Shown here in pieces: positions 9,868 through 17,367 of a DNA stretch of 64,000 nucleotides. The notes under the pieces were generated by a model. It ran no database searches. It saw nothing but the letters and a program-made list of their open reading frames with translations, and was not told where the DNA came from. The stretch is from assembly GCF_003944795.1 (NCBI RefSeq), contig NZ_RWBG01000004.1:248001-312000 (forward strand), in the 5' to 3' direction. The DNA is from Mangrovimonas spongiae (lineage in GTDB: Bacteria > Bacteroidota > Bacteroidia > Flavobacteriales > Flavobacteriaceae). Numbering within the stretch: position 1 is the stretch's first letter; the number at the start of each line of letters is the position of its first letter. The position numbers and the translations under genes were made by a program.

Positions 9868-9928
9868 AGTATTGAGTATTGAGATGTTTTGGATGTCTCA
9901 TTACTCAAATCTCATATCTCAATTCTAA
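9868..9928. repeat. Inverted array of ATTGAGT-like heptamers between fadA and fadE
   Basis: Left arm TTGAGTATTGAGA at 9872-9884 and right arm TCTCATTACTCAA at 9896-9908 pair over 13 bp with one mismatch. The right arm continues with further degenerate copies (CTCATATCTCAATTCTAA) to 9928. The same unit flanks the four-helix gene at 11121-11158 and 11521-11546, but this copy holds no gene. Confidence 0.7.
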
Positions 9929-11115
9929 TTTAAAAATTCAAAAATTCCACAAGCACCTTGTCCAGTACCTACACACATGGTTACGGCACCATATTTACCC
10001 GTCATATTGCGTTTGCGCATCTCATCAAACAGTTGTACAGATAGTTTGGTTCCTGTACAGCCTAACGGATGACCAAGTGCAATAGCACCACCGTTTACGT
10101 TTATAATATCTGGGTTTAAGTCCAACTCACGAATAACGGCTAACGATTGCGAAGCAAAAGCTTCATTTAATTCGATAAGCTCTAAATCGTTTTGTTTTAT
10201 ATTGGCTTGCGCCAAGGCTTTTGGTATGGCCTTTACTGGGCCAATTCCCATAATGCGAGGCGGTACACCAGCAGCGGCATAACTTACCAAGCGAGCAATA
10301 GGCTCAAGGCCTAATTCTTTTACCATATCTTCGCTCATCACCATTACAAAAGCAGCACCATCACTCATTTGTGAGGAGTTTCCTGCGGTAACACTTCCGC
10401 CTTGTGCAAATACAGGGCGCAGTTTTGCTAAAGCTTCTTTATTAGTGCCTTTTCGTGGGCCTTCGTCTTTATTTACAGTATAGGTTTTTGTAGCTTTTTT
10501 ACCGTTGTTGTCTATGTAGGTTTGTTCGACCTCTATAGGAACAATTTGATCTTGAAAACGATCTTCGGCTTGTGCCTTTAAGGCTTTCATATGGGAGTTG
10601 TAAGCAAATTCGTCTTGATCTTCACGAGAGACTTTAAATTGGTTGGCGACAGCTTCGGCGGTATTACCCATACCCCAATAGTAATCTTCGTGGCCAGCTT
10701 TTACAGTATCGTAATTTAACTCGGGTTTAAAGCCTGTCATGGGTACAGCACTCATACTTTCGGCACCACCAGCAATAATACAGTCGGCCATACCTGCTTG
10801 TATTTTTGCTGAAGCCATAGCTATGGTTTCAATTCCAGAAGAACAGAAACGATTTACGGTCACACCAGGAACATCTACAATATCTAGTCCCATAAGGGAG
10901 ATTAAACGTCCCATATTAAGACCTTGTGCACCTTCTGGCATGGCATTACCCACGATAACGTCGTCTATACGTTTGGGGTCAAGATTTGGCAGTTCTTTCA
11001 TCATGTGTTTGATGGTTTCGGCTGCCAATTCATCGGTTCTTTTAAAACGAAACAGTCCTTTTGGAGCTTTTCCAACAGCTGTTCTGTATGCTTTTACTAT
11101 ATATGCGTTTTTCAT
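9925..11115 (-). CDS. fadA: Acetyl-CoA C-acyltransferase (3-ketoacyl-CoA thiolase)
   Basis: 396 residues, the usual thiolase length. The nucleophilic cysteine is C91 in RFCSSGIETI. The C-terminal catalytic pair is H349 in ALGHPLGCTG and C381 in CVGTGQGACG. The loop NEAFASQSLAV (residues near 315-325) is also characteristic. It cleaves 3-ketoacyl-CoA to acetyl-CoA and a shortened acyl-CoA, the last step of beta-oxidation. It lies between the four-helix-bundle gene and fadE; the spacers on both sides contain the TATTGAG repeats. Start at the ATG at 11115, with the typical thiolase beginning MKNAYIVKAYRTAVGK. Confidence 0.95.
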   Translation of the reverse strand: MKNAYIVKAYRTAVGKAPKGLFRFKRTDELAAETIKHMMKELPNLDPKRIDDVIVGNAMPEGAQGLNMGRLISLMGLDIVDVPGVTVNRFCSSGIETIAMASAKIQAGMADCIIAGGAESMSAVPMTGFKPELNYDTVKAGHEDYYWGMGNTAEAVANQFKVSREDQDEFAYNSHMKALKAQAEDRFQDQIVPIEVEQTYIDNNGKKATKTYTVNKDEGPRKGTNKEALAKLRPVFAQGGSVTAGNSSQMSDGAAFVMVMSEDMVKELGLEPIARLVSYAAAGVPPRIMGIGPVKAIPKALAQANIKQNDLELIELNEAFASQSLAVIRELDLNPDIINVNGGAIALGHPLGCTGTKLSVQLFDEMRKRNMTGKYGAVTMCVGTGQGACGIFEFLN

Positions 11116-11120
11116 TTTTT

Positions 11121-11158
11121 TTAGTATTGAGTATTTAGATTTTAGTATTGAGACATTA
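11121..11158 (-). repeat. TATTGAG repeat flanking the four-helix gene (downstream side)
   Basis: TTAGTATTGAGTATTTAGA at 11121-11139 is followed by TTTAGTATTGAGACATTA at 11141-11158. The final unit is the inverted counterpart of the copy at 11521-11546, so the two frame the four-helix gene. Confidence 0.7.
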
Positions 11159-11161
11159 TAA

Positions 11162-11509
11162 TTATAGTTTTTGTTGAAAGGAATAATTCATTTTTTGTAT
11201 TTCAATACATAATTCAATTACTGGGTTTACTTTTTCTTTAGCTATTAAATTTAATTCAATTGATAAGATAAGTTGCGTTTGAAGTTCGTAAGCAGAACCA
11301 TTTGCAACACTTAAAAAATATTTAAATTCTTTATTCGAATTTCTACCTGCACCTTCGGCAATATTTGAAGGAATGGAAATAGCACTTCGTTTTATTTGAG
11401 AATTTAATCCGTATTTTTCATCAGAAGGTAATTCAGAAGTTATTAGGTATACAGTTTTAGCCAATTTAATTGACTTTTTCCATATTTTTAAATCTTCTAT
11501 TTTATGCAT
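11162..11509 (-). CDS. Four-helix bundle protein (S23 / 23S rRNA intervening-sequence protein family)
   Basis: 115 residues. The signature RSAISIPSNIAEGAGR (residues about 42-57), the opening DLKIWKKSIKLAKTVY and the closing SxAYELQTQLILS identify the S23/IVP family. These proteins form pentameric four-helix bundles and have been found inside intervening sequences of 23S rRNA genes and as free-standing genes. Here the gene stands in the middle of a beta-oxidation operon, between fadN and fadA and on the same strand, with TATTGAG repeats in opposite orientation on its two sides. That arrangement looks like insertion of a small mobile or repeat-borne unit. The role of the protein is unknown; basic surface and family context suggest nucleic-acid binding. 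Confidence 0.9.
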   Translation of the reverse strand: MHKIEDLKIWKKSIKLAKTVYLITSELPSDEKYGLNSQIKRSAISIPSNIAEGAGRNSNKEFKYFLSVANGSAYELQTQLILSIELNLIAKEKVNPVIELCIEIQKMNYSFQQKL

Positions 11510-11520
11510 AATGTTCTAAC

Positions 11521-11546
11521 TACTCAATACTAATGTCTTAATACTA
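11521..11546 (+). repeat. TATTGAG repeat flanking the four-helix gene (upstream side, inverted)
   Basis: Reads TACTCAATACTAATGTCTTA then ATACTA. Its reverse complement contains TAGTATTAAGACATTA, matching TAGTATTGAGACATTA at 11143-11158 in 15 of 16 bases. Confidence 0.7.
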
Positions 11547-11553
11547 TTCGCAA

Positions 11554-13962
11554 CTAGTTGCGAAGTGGTTTTCCTGTTTTCAACATATGTTGAATGCGCT
11601 CTAACGTTTTACGTTCGGTACAAAGACTTAAAAAGGCTTCGCGTTCTAGGTCTAATAAATATTGTTCGCTAACATTTGTTGGTTCACTTAAATCGCCACC
11701 AGCCATAACATAGGCTAGTTTATTAGCGATTTTTTGGTCGTGTTCACTAATGTAATGGCTAGCTTCCATAGAATCTGTTCCTACTAAGAACATTCCTAAC
11801 GCCTGTTTACCTAAAACTTTAACATCTTTACGTCTTATAGGTTTTGTATAGCCTTGTTCTGCCATTAATTTAGCATAAGCTTTTGCTGTGGCTATTTGTC
11901 GGTCTTTATTAACAACAACTATATCTTTACCTTTTTGAAGAAGGCCAAGATCGAAGGCTTCGTAAGCCGAAGTCGATACTTTTGCCATACCAATGGTCAT
12001 AAAATATTCTTGTAAGACATTGAGTTTTACATCGCCTTTATGAAATTGATCTGAAGCTCTTAATGCCATTTCTTTGGAACCGCCACCGCCAGGAATAACA
12101 CCAACACCAAATTCTACAAGCCCAATATAAGTTTCTGCAGCAGCAACCACTTTGTCGGCGTGAAGCGATAATTCGCAACCACCACCAAGCGCCATACCGT
12201 GTGGTGCAGCTACTGTTGGAATAGCCGAGTAGCGCATACGCATCATGGTGTCTTGGAACATTTTAATGGCCATATTGAGTTCGTCATATTCTTGCTCGAC
12301 AGCCATCATGAAAATCATACCAATGTTGGCACCTACCGAAAAGTTTGCCGCTTGGTTTCCTATAACCAAACCTTGAAAATCTTTTTCGGCTAAATCTACT
12401 GCTTTGTTTAATCCAGATAGCACATCGCCGCCAATGGTGTTCATTTTACTTTGGAATTCGCAGTTTAAAATGCCATCGCCTAAATCTTCGATAACAACAC
12501 CAGAGTTTTTAAAGACTTCTTTAGATTTTCTAATGTTATCTAAAATAATGAAAGCATCTTGTCCTGGTACTTTGGTTTGTGTTTTTGATGGAATATCGTA
12601 GAAATAGGTTGCTCCATCTTTTACGGTGTAGAAAGATTTACTACCCGAAGCCAACATCTCGTTAACCCAAGCTGCTGGTTCGTAGCCTTCGGCTTTCATA
12701 ATATCCAAGCCTTTTTCAACACCAATGGCATCCCAAATCTGGAATGGTCCGTGTTCCCAACCAAAACCAGCTTTCATGGCATCGTCTATTTTGTAAAGCT
12801 CATTAGTTATTTCTGGGATTCTATTGGATACATAAGCAAACATTGCGGAGAAATTTTTACGATAAAAATCACCCGCCTTGTCTTTTCCGCCTACTAGAAT
12901 AGGGAAGCGGTCTATAACCTTATCGACCGTTTTAGTTAATTCTAAAGTGGCGAACGAGGCTTTTTTCTTCTTTCTATATTCTAGAGTGTCTAGGTCAAGC
13001 GATAGTATTTCACTTTTACCATTGTCACCTTTAATTTTTTTATAAAATCCTTGTCCTGTTTTACTTCCTAACCATTTGTTTTCCATCATGGTATTGATAA
13101 AGTCTGGAAGTTTAAATAAATCGTGGGCTTCGTCATCTGGACAATTGTCGTAAATACCATTGGCAACATGTACCAAGGTGTCTAACCCAACGACATCGAC
13201 TGTTCTAAAAGTAGCCGATTTTGGTCGTCCGATAACAGGACCAGTTAATTTATCGACTTCTTCAATGGTTAACCCTAAATCTTTTACTTGATGAAATAAG
13301 GATTGAATACCAAAAATACCAATACGGTTACCAATAAATGCTGGTGTGTCTTTGGCAACAACCGAGGTTTTTCCTAAGAATTGTTCGCCATAGCCATTCA
13401 AGAAATCTAGAACATCTTGAGATGTTTTAGGTCCAGGAATAATTTCGAATAATTTTAAGTAACGTGCAGGGTTGAAGAAATGTGTTCCACAGAAATGCTT
13501 CTGGAAATCGTTGCTTCGACCTTCACTCATAAACTTAATAGGAATACCAGATGTGTTCGATGTAATTAAAGTCCCTTCTTTACGATGTTTATCTAGGTTT
13601 TCGAAGACTTGTTTTTTAATGTCTAAGCGTTCTACAACCACTTCAATAATCCAATCCACTTTGGCGACTTTAGCAATATCATCTTCTAAATTCCCTGTAG
13701 TAATTCTATTTGCAAATTTTTGATGATAAATAGGAGAAGGTTTCGATTTTAATGCTGATTGTAGTGCGTTGTTTACCAGTCGGTTTCTAACAGCTTTATC
13801 TTCTAGAGTTAACCCTTTTGCTTTTTCGGTATCGGTTAGTTCACGTGGTACAATGTCCAGCAGTAATACTTCTACACCAATATTGGCAAAATGACAAGCT
13901 ATACCGCTCCCCATTATTCCAGATCCGATAACAGCTACTTTATTAATAATTCGTTTACTCAT
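11554..13962 (-). CDS. fadN: 3-hydroxyacyl-CoA dehydrogenase / enoyl-CoA hydratase fusion (FadN-like)
   Basis: 802 residues. The NAD-binding dehydrogenase is N-terminal (VAVIGSGIMGSG, GxGxxG at 13-18; then HFFNPARYLKLFEIIPG and GNRIGIFGIQSL). The hydratase is C-terminal (PHGMALGGGCELSLHADKV and VGVIPGGGGSKEMALR). This is the domain order of Bacillus FadN, opposite to E. coli FadB, and the length matches FadN (about 790). It performs the hydration and second oxidation of beta-oxidation. It is the first enzyme gene after the MarR regulator, 11 bp downstream of it, so the two almost certainly share a transcript. Confidence 0.94.
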   Translation of the reverse strand: MSKRIINKVAVIGSGIMGSGIACHFANIGVEVLLLDIVPRELTDTEKAKGLTLEDKAVRNRLVNNALQSALKSKPSPIYHQKFANRITTGNLEDDIAKVAKVDWIIEVVVERLDIKKQVFENLDKHRKEGTLITSNTSGIPIKFMSEGRSNDFQKHFCGTHFFNPARYLKLFEIIPGPKTSQDVLDFLNGYGEQFLGKTSVVAKDTPAFIGNRIGIFGIQSLFHQVKDLGLTIEEVDKLTGPVIGRPKSATFRTVDVVGLDTLVHVANGIYDNCPDDEAHDLFKLPDFINTMMENKWLGSKTGQGFYKKIKGDNGKSEILSLDLDTLEYRKKKKASFATLELTKTVDKVIDRFPILVGGKDKAGDFYRKNFSAMFAYVSNRIPEITNELYKIDDAMKAGFGWEHGPFQIWDAIGVEKGLDIMKAEGYEPAAWVNEMLASGSKSFYTVKDGATYFYDIPSKTQTKVPGQDAFIILDNIRKSKEVFKNSGVVIEDLGDGILNCEFQSKMNTIGGDVLSGLNKAVDLAEKDFQGLVIGNQAANFSVGANIGMIFMMAVEQEYDELNMAIKMFQDTMMRMRYSAIPTVAAPHGMALGGGCELSLHADKVVAAAETYIGLVEFGVGVIPGGGGSKEMALRASDQFHKGDVKLNVLQEYFMTIGMAKVSTSAYEAFDLGLLQKGKDIVVVNKDRQIATAKAYAKLMAEQGYTKPIRRKDVKVLGKQALGMFLVGTDSMEASHYISEHDQKIANKLAYVMAGGDLSEPTNVSEQYLLDLEREAFLSLCTERKTLERIQHMLKTGKPLRN

Positions 13963-13973
13963 TATATATATTG

Positions 13974-14417
13974 TTATTTATCTTGGTTATATATTTTTTT
14001 ATTTGAAATCATCTCGTTTATTAGTTCGGCAACTTCATAGAAGTGGTTTAATTTTTCTTCTGAAATGTTATCACGAATTGTTTCGTTAAACGTGAGTACC
14101 TTTTCACGAGAATAAGCGCGTTTTTCACGTCCAAATTCGGTGAGGTGAATTAAAACCCCGCGACCATCTTCAGGATTGGGTTTACGTTCTATTAAACCCC
14201 TTGTTTCCATGGTTTTCAAAATTCTAGATAGCGATGTAGCTTCCATTCCCATTTTTGGACCTAACGATGTTGATGGTGTGCCTTTTTCAGGATCTATATT
14301 AAGTAAGGTAAATCCAGTTGCCATGGTGCTATCAAACTTAGAAGCTTCCTCGTTATACATTTTATTTACTGCTAACCATGTGGTACGCAGAACATAGTCG
14401 ATGGTTTTGTCTTTCAT
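13974..14417 (-). CDS. MarR family transcriptional regulator heading the fad operon
   Basis: 147 residues with the MarR winged helix: MEATSLSRILKTMETRGLIERKPNPEDGRGVLIHLTEFGREK, including the wing DGRG (about residues 92-95). As first gene of marR-fadN-S23-fadA-fadE, it is a good candidate to control the operon, possibly sensing an acyl-CoA; that ligand is inference. A perfect 10-bp inverted repeat lies 33 bp before the start codon and would suit a MarR dimer, implying autoregulation. Confidence 0.88.
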   Translation of the reverse strand: MKDKTIDYVLRTTWLAVNKMYNEEASKFDSTMATGFTLLNIDPEKGTPSTSLGPKMGMEATSLSRILKTMETRGLIERKPNPEDGRGVLIHLTEFGREKRAYSREKVLTFNETIRDNISEEKLNHFYEVAELINEMISNKKIYNQDK

Positions 14418-14450
14418 TTAAAAAATTTAATCTCATCAAATATACTAAAA

Positions 14451-14472
14451 TTTATTATGCACGCATAATAAA
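14451..14472. promoter_or_regulatory. Perfect palindrome upstream of marR, probable MarR operator
   Basis: TTTATTATGC at 14451-14460, AC spacer, GCATAATAAA at 14463-14472: ten of ten bases pair. Size and symmetry fit MarR-family operators, and the position is 34-55 bp upstream of the marR start codon. Confidence 0.6.
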
Positions 14473-14889
14473 TAATGATAATTTAACAAAAAAGGACGTT
14501 TATTATTACAAAATGAACTTTTTGAATTGTGTTTTGTTGTGATTTTGATATAAGTGTGAGTCTTTATGAAGAAAATACCTTATTAAGGTGTATTATTTTT
14601 TATCAGAAAAATATGTATTTCAACGATATAATAATTACAGGAGAGGTTAGTTTATCGAAAAAATTAGCTAAAAAAACAGTTTTAGTAGTTTTGCAGTAGT
14701 TTGATTTTTACTGCATTTAGCCTAACATTCTATTTTTACCGTTACAAAGGATGCCCTACTTACATCCAGAAACTTCCCAACTCCCCAATACGGAATTTCA
14801 AAAAAAGAGAAAGCAATTTAAAGCATGATGGATACATTTTTTAAGCCATTGTGAGACATTGTTAAAACTAATAACTAAACTTTTATTTT
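14473..14889. other. Non-coding stretch between marR and the T9SS protein gene
   Basis: About 420 bp without a convincing gene. A promoter -7 match TAGTTTTG (TAnnTTTG) lies at 14686-14693 on the plus strand; no clear TTG is found 19-21 bp upstream of it. If it is used, the next gene has a leader of about 190 nt. No known riboswitch pattern was recognised. Confidence 0.4.
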
Positions 14890-17310
14890 ATGAAAAAAAT
14901 TACTTTGTTATGCTTTGCTATTTTAAGCACAGCATTTTCGTTTGTAACAACTGCACAAAATCAATGCGATTTTAAGTTGGTAATGATTGACTCTTATGGA
15001 GATGGATGGAATGGTAATACTATTGACGTTTTGGTTGATGGTGTTGTTGTACTAGATAATGTGCAACTTTATGGTAATCAAGGTGGTGGGTACTCTTTTG
15101 CTGTTTATTTCCCTGTAACCGATGGCTCCAACATAACTACTGTTTGGAATGGAGGCGGTTATTGGCCAGGTGAAGTATCTTATGAAATATATGATAATGG
15201 AGATAATCTTCTAGGTTCTGGAGACTCTGGTCATCAAATTAATATTGAAGACTCATTATGCTATGTTCCTTTGAGTGTAACTGCATCGAAGGCTTGCCAT
15301 ACGGTTTATCAAGGTTATGAGCCAGCCGAGTGTGTAGAACTTGCTGTAAATGTAGAGGGAGGATCTGGAGTGTACAATGTATTGTGGAGCACAGGAGAAA
15401 CTACCCATACTATAACAGTATGTCCTACAGAGCAGACAGATTATACTGTAGAAGTGTCAGATGCTAATACGGTTGTAAATGAAAGTTTTTCTGTTTTAGT
15501 TGTAGATGCAGTTTGTAGTAATAATGCTAACAATGGCAAAGTTTTAATTTGTCATGTTGATGATGAAGGAAATTATTCGACACTTTGTGTGTCTGCTAAT
15601 GCTGTCGACAATCATTTGGAGCATGGCGATATGCTTGGAGCTTGTGATAGTATAACTTGTAATACGGCACCGTCTTGTGTTGCAACCGTATGGCCAGAAA
15701 ATGGTGTAGAAGATGTTTCAATAAACACAGAGATATCATGGTTGGGAGCTACAGGTATTGTAGAGGGTTATTATCTATCTATTGGAACGACCTCTGGAGG
15801 TAACGATGTTTTGGATAATCAAGATATAGGTAATGTCACAAATTACTATGGTGGTGCTTTTGATTATAGCACGACGTATTATGTTACCGTAAGTCCATAC
15901 AATGGAAATGGAGGAGCAGAAGGTTGTATGGAATACAGCTTTACTACAATGGCCAATCCTTGTTATGAAGCAACAATGGTAAGTTGTGATGAAACTATAA
16001 CAGGAAATACTGTTGGAGCACCAGTAAATGAAGGAATAATTTGCGACTTTAACAACTTAGGTCAATCAGGAGGTGTTTGGTATACTTATCAAACCAACGA
16101 TCCATATACTAAAGTAACTATAGATACAGATGGTTCAGGATTTGATACACGTTTAGGACTGTTTACAGGGACTTGTGATGCCTTGGTATGTGTTAACGCC
16201 GACAACGATTCAGGTTCAGGCTTAAATTCAAAATTAAGTTTTGATGCAGAAGTAGGCGAGTTATATTATATCTATGTGACTGGAGATAACTCAGAAGGCA
16301 ATTATACTCTTAATGTATCTTGTGTAGATACAGCACCAGTACTTGTAGACTGTGGAACTGCTGTAAAAAATGAGTATTGTTATACCGATAATGATACAAC
16401 TATGTTTACCTATACGAGTTCTGATGGGCTTCCTTTAGAGGTTGTTGTTAATTCAGGTTATGTAGAAAGAAATTGGGATGAATTTATAGTTTTAGATTCT
16501 GATGGAGTTACCGAGTTATATAATGGCTATGGAGACTATGGAAGTTTAGAAGGATTAACCTTTACAAGCACAGGAGATACCATTTCTTTAATGATTCAAT
16601 CAGACTCGAGTAATAGTTGTAGCACAAATGGATATGTATCATTGAATTATGATGTGAACTGTTTTGTGCCTTGTGGCAATGAATCTATTGAAACATACTG
16701 TTACGGAAATTATGAAAACACACAATTTTCTTATACTAGTGATGATGGTTCTCCTGTTCACATAGATTTTACAGCAGGAAGTATTGAGACATATTACGAT
16801 GAGCTAAGAATTTTAGATTCTGATGGAACAACAGTATTATTTAACAGTAATAGTCCTAGCTCAACAAACCTTTCAGAGGTAAGTGTGGTAAGTACAGGAG
16901 ATACTGTAACGTTTAATGTCTCTTCAGATATTAGCGTGTCTTGTGGTAGTGGTCAACGTACACAATGGGAATATGTAGTGTCTTGGGGATGTCCAAACGA
17001 TCAAACAACTGCATCTAGAATGGCTACGACAGCTTTAAAGAAGAAACAGTCTAAGCCATTAGGTGATTGGACAATATATCCTAATCCAACAACTGATGGT
17101 CAGGTGACTTTAAACTTAAGTAATTATGTAAACCAATCTGTTGATGTAAAGGTTTTTGATACTACTGGTAAAATTATTTTTACTCAAACAACAAATAACG
17201 TAACATCTACAAAATTAGAAATAGCACTTAATAAAATTCCATCTGGAATGTATTTTGTGACTTTACAAAATGGGGGAGAGATATCTACTAAAAAACTAAT
17301 GGTTAAATAA
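14890..17310 (+). CDS. Secreted T9SS protein with CUB-like and pre-peptidase-like domains
   Basis: 806 residues with a signal peptide (FVTTAQNQ, cleavage near residue 22). Visible parts: an N-terminal SYGDGWNGNTIDVLVDG module seen in many flavobacterial surface proteins; a 30-residue KVLICHVDDEGNYSTLCV motif near 218; a fibronectin-like stretch; a jelly-roll segment resembling pre-peptidase domains (GGVWYTYQTNDPYTKVTI to YYIYVTGDNSEGNYTLNVSC); and two related CUB-like repeats of about 95 residues (FTYTSSDGLPLEVVVNSG and FSYTSDDGSPVHIDFTAG). The C-terminus is a T9SS type A sorting domain starting WTIYPNPTTDG. No enzyme domain was recognised, so adhesion or matrix binding is a guess. The gene stands alone. 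Confidence 0.85.
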   Translation: MKKITLLCFAILSTAFSFVTTAQNQCDFKLVMIDSYGDGWNGNTIDVLVDGVVVLDNVQLYGNQGGGYSFAVYFPVTDGSNITTVWNGGGYWPGEVSYEIYDNGDNLLGSGDSGHQINIEDSLCYVPLSVTASKACHTVYQGYEPAECVELAVNVEGGSGVYNVLWSTGETTHTITVCPTEQTDYTVEVSDANTVVNESFSVLVVDAVCSNNANNGKVLICHVDDEGNYSTLCVSANAVDNHLEHGDMLGACDSITCNTAPSCVATVWPENGVEDVSINTEISWLGATGIVEGYYLSIGTTSGGNDVLDNQDIGNVTNYYGGAFDYSTTYYVTVSPYNGNGGAEGCMEYSFTTMANPCYEATMVSCDETITGNTVGAPVNEGIICDFNNLGQSGGVWYTYQTNDPYTKVTIDTDGSGFDTRLGLFTGTCDALVCVNADNDSGSGLNSKLSFDAEVGELYYIYVTGDNSEGNYTLNVSCVDTAPVLVDCGTAVKNEYCYTDNDTTMFTYTSSDGLPLEVVVNSGYVERNWDEFIVLDSDGVTELYNGYGDYGSLEGLTFTSTGDTISLMIQSDSSNSCSTNGYVSLNYDVNCFVPCGNESIETYCYGNYENTQFSYTSDDGSPVHIDFTAGSIETYYDELRILDSDGTTVLFNSNSPSSTNLSEVSVVSTGDTVTFNVSSDISVSCGSGQRTQWEYVVSWGCPNDQTTASRMATTALKKKQSKPLGDWTIYPNPTTDGQVTLNLSNYVNQSVDVKVFDTTGKIIFTQTTNNVTSTKLEIALNKIPSGMYFVTLQNGGEISTKKLMVK

Positions 17311-17329
17311 TTTAATTGTAATAGTTAGT

Positions 17330-17364
17330 AAAAAAGCGTTTCATTTTAAATGAAACGCTTTTTT
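17330..17364. terminator. Bidirectional terminator
   Basis: AAAAAGCGTTTCATTT and AAATGAAACGCTTTTT form a near-perfect inverted repeat around one central base, with A and T runs on the two sides. It serves both the plus-strand T9SS gene ending at 17310 and fadD ending at 17368. Confidence 0.85.
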
Positions 17365-17367
17365 TAT

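Noticed and set aside
9843-9908. 22 extra N-terminal residues on FadE
   Set aside because: They are translated from the TATTGAG repeat; METEKKD at 9842 matches the beginning expected for the family.
11162-11509. Four-helix gene as an rRNA intervening sequence
   Set aside because: No rRNA sequence surrounds it; the flanks are fatty-acid oxidation genes.
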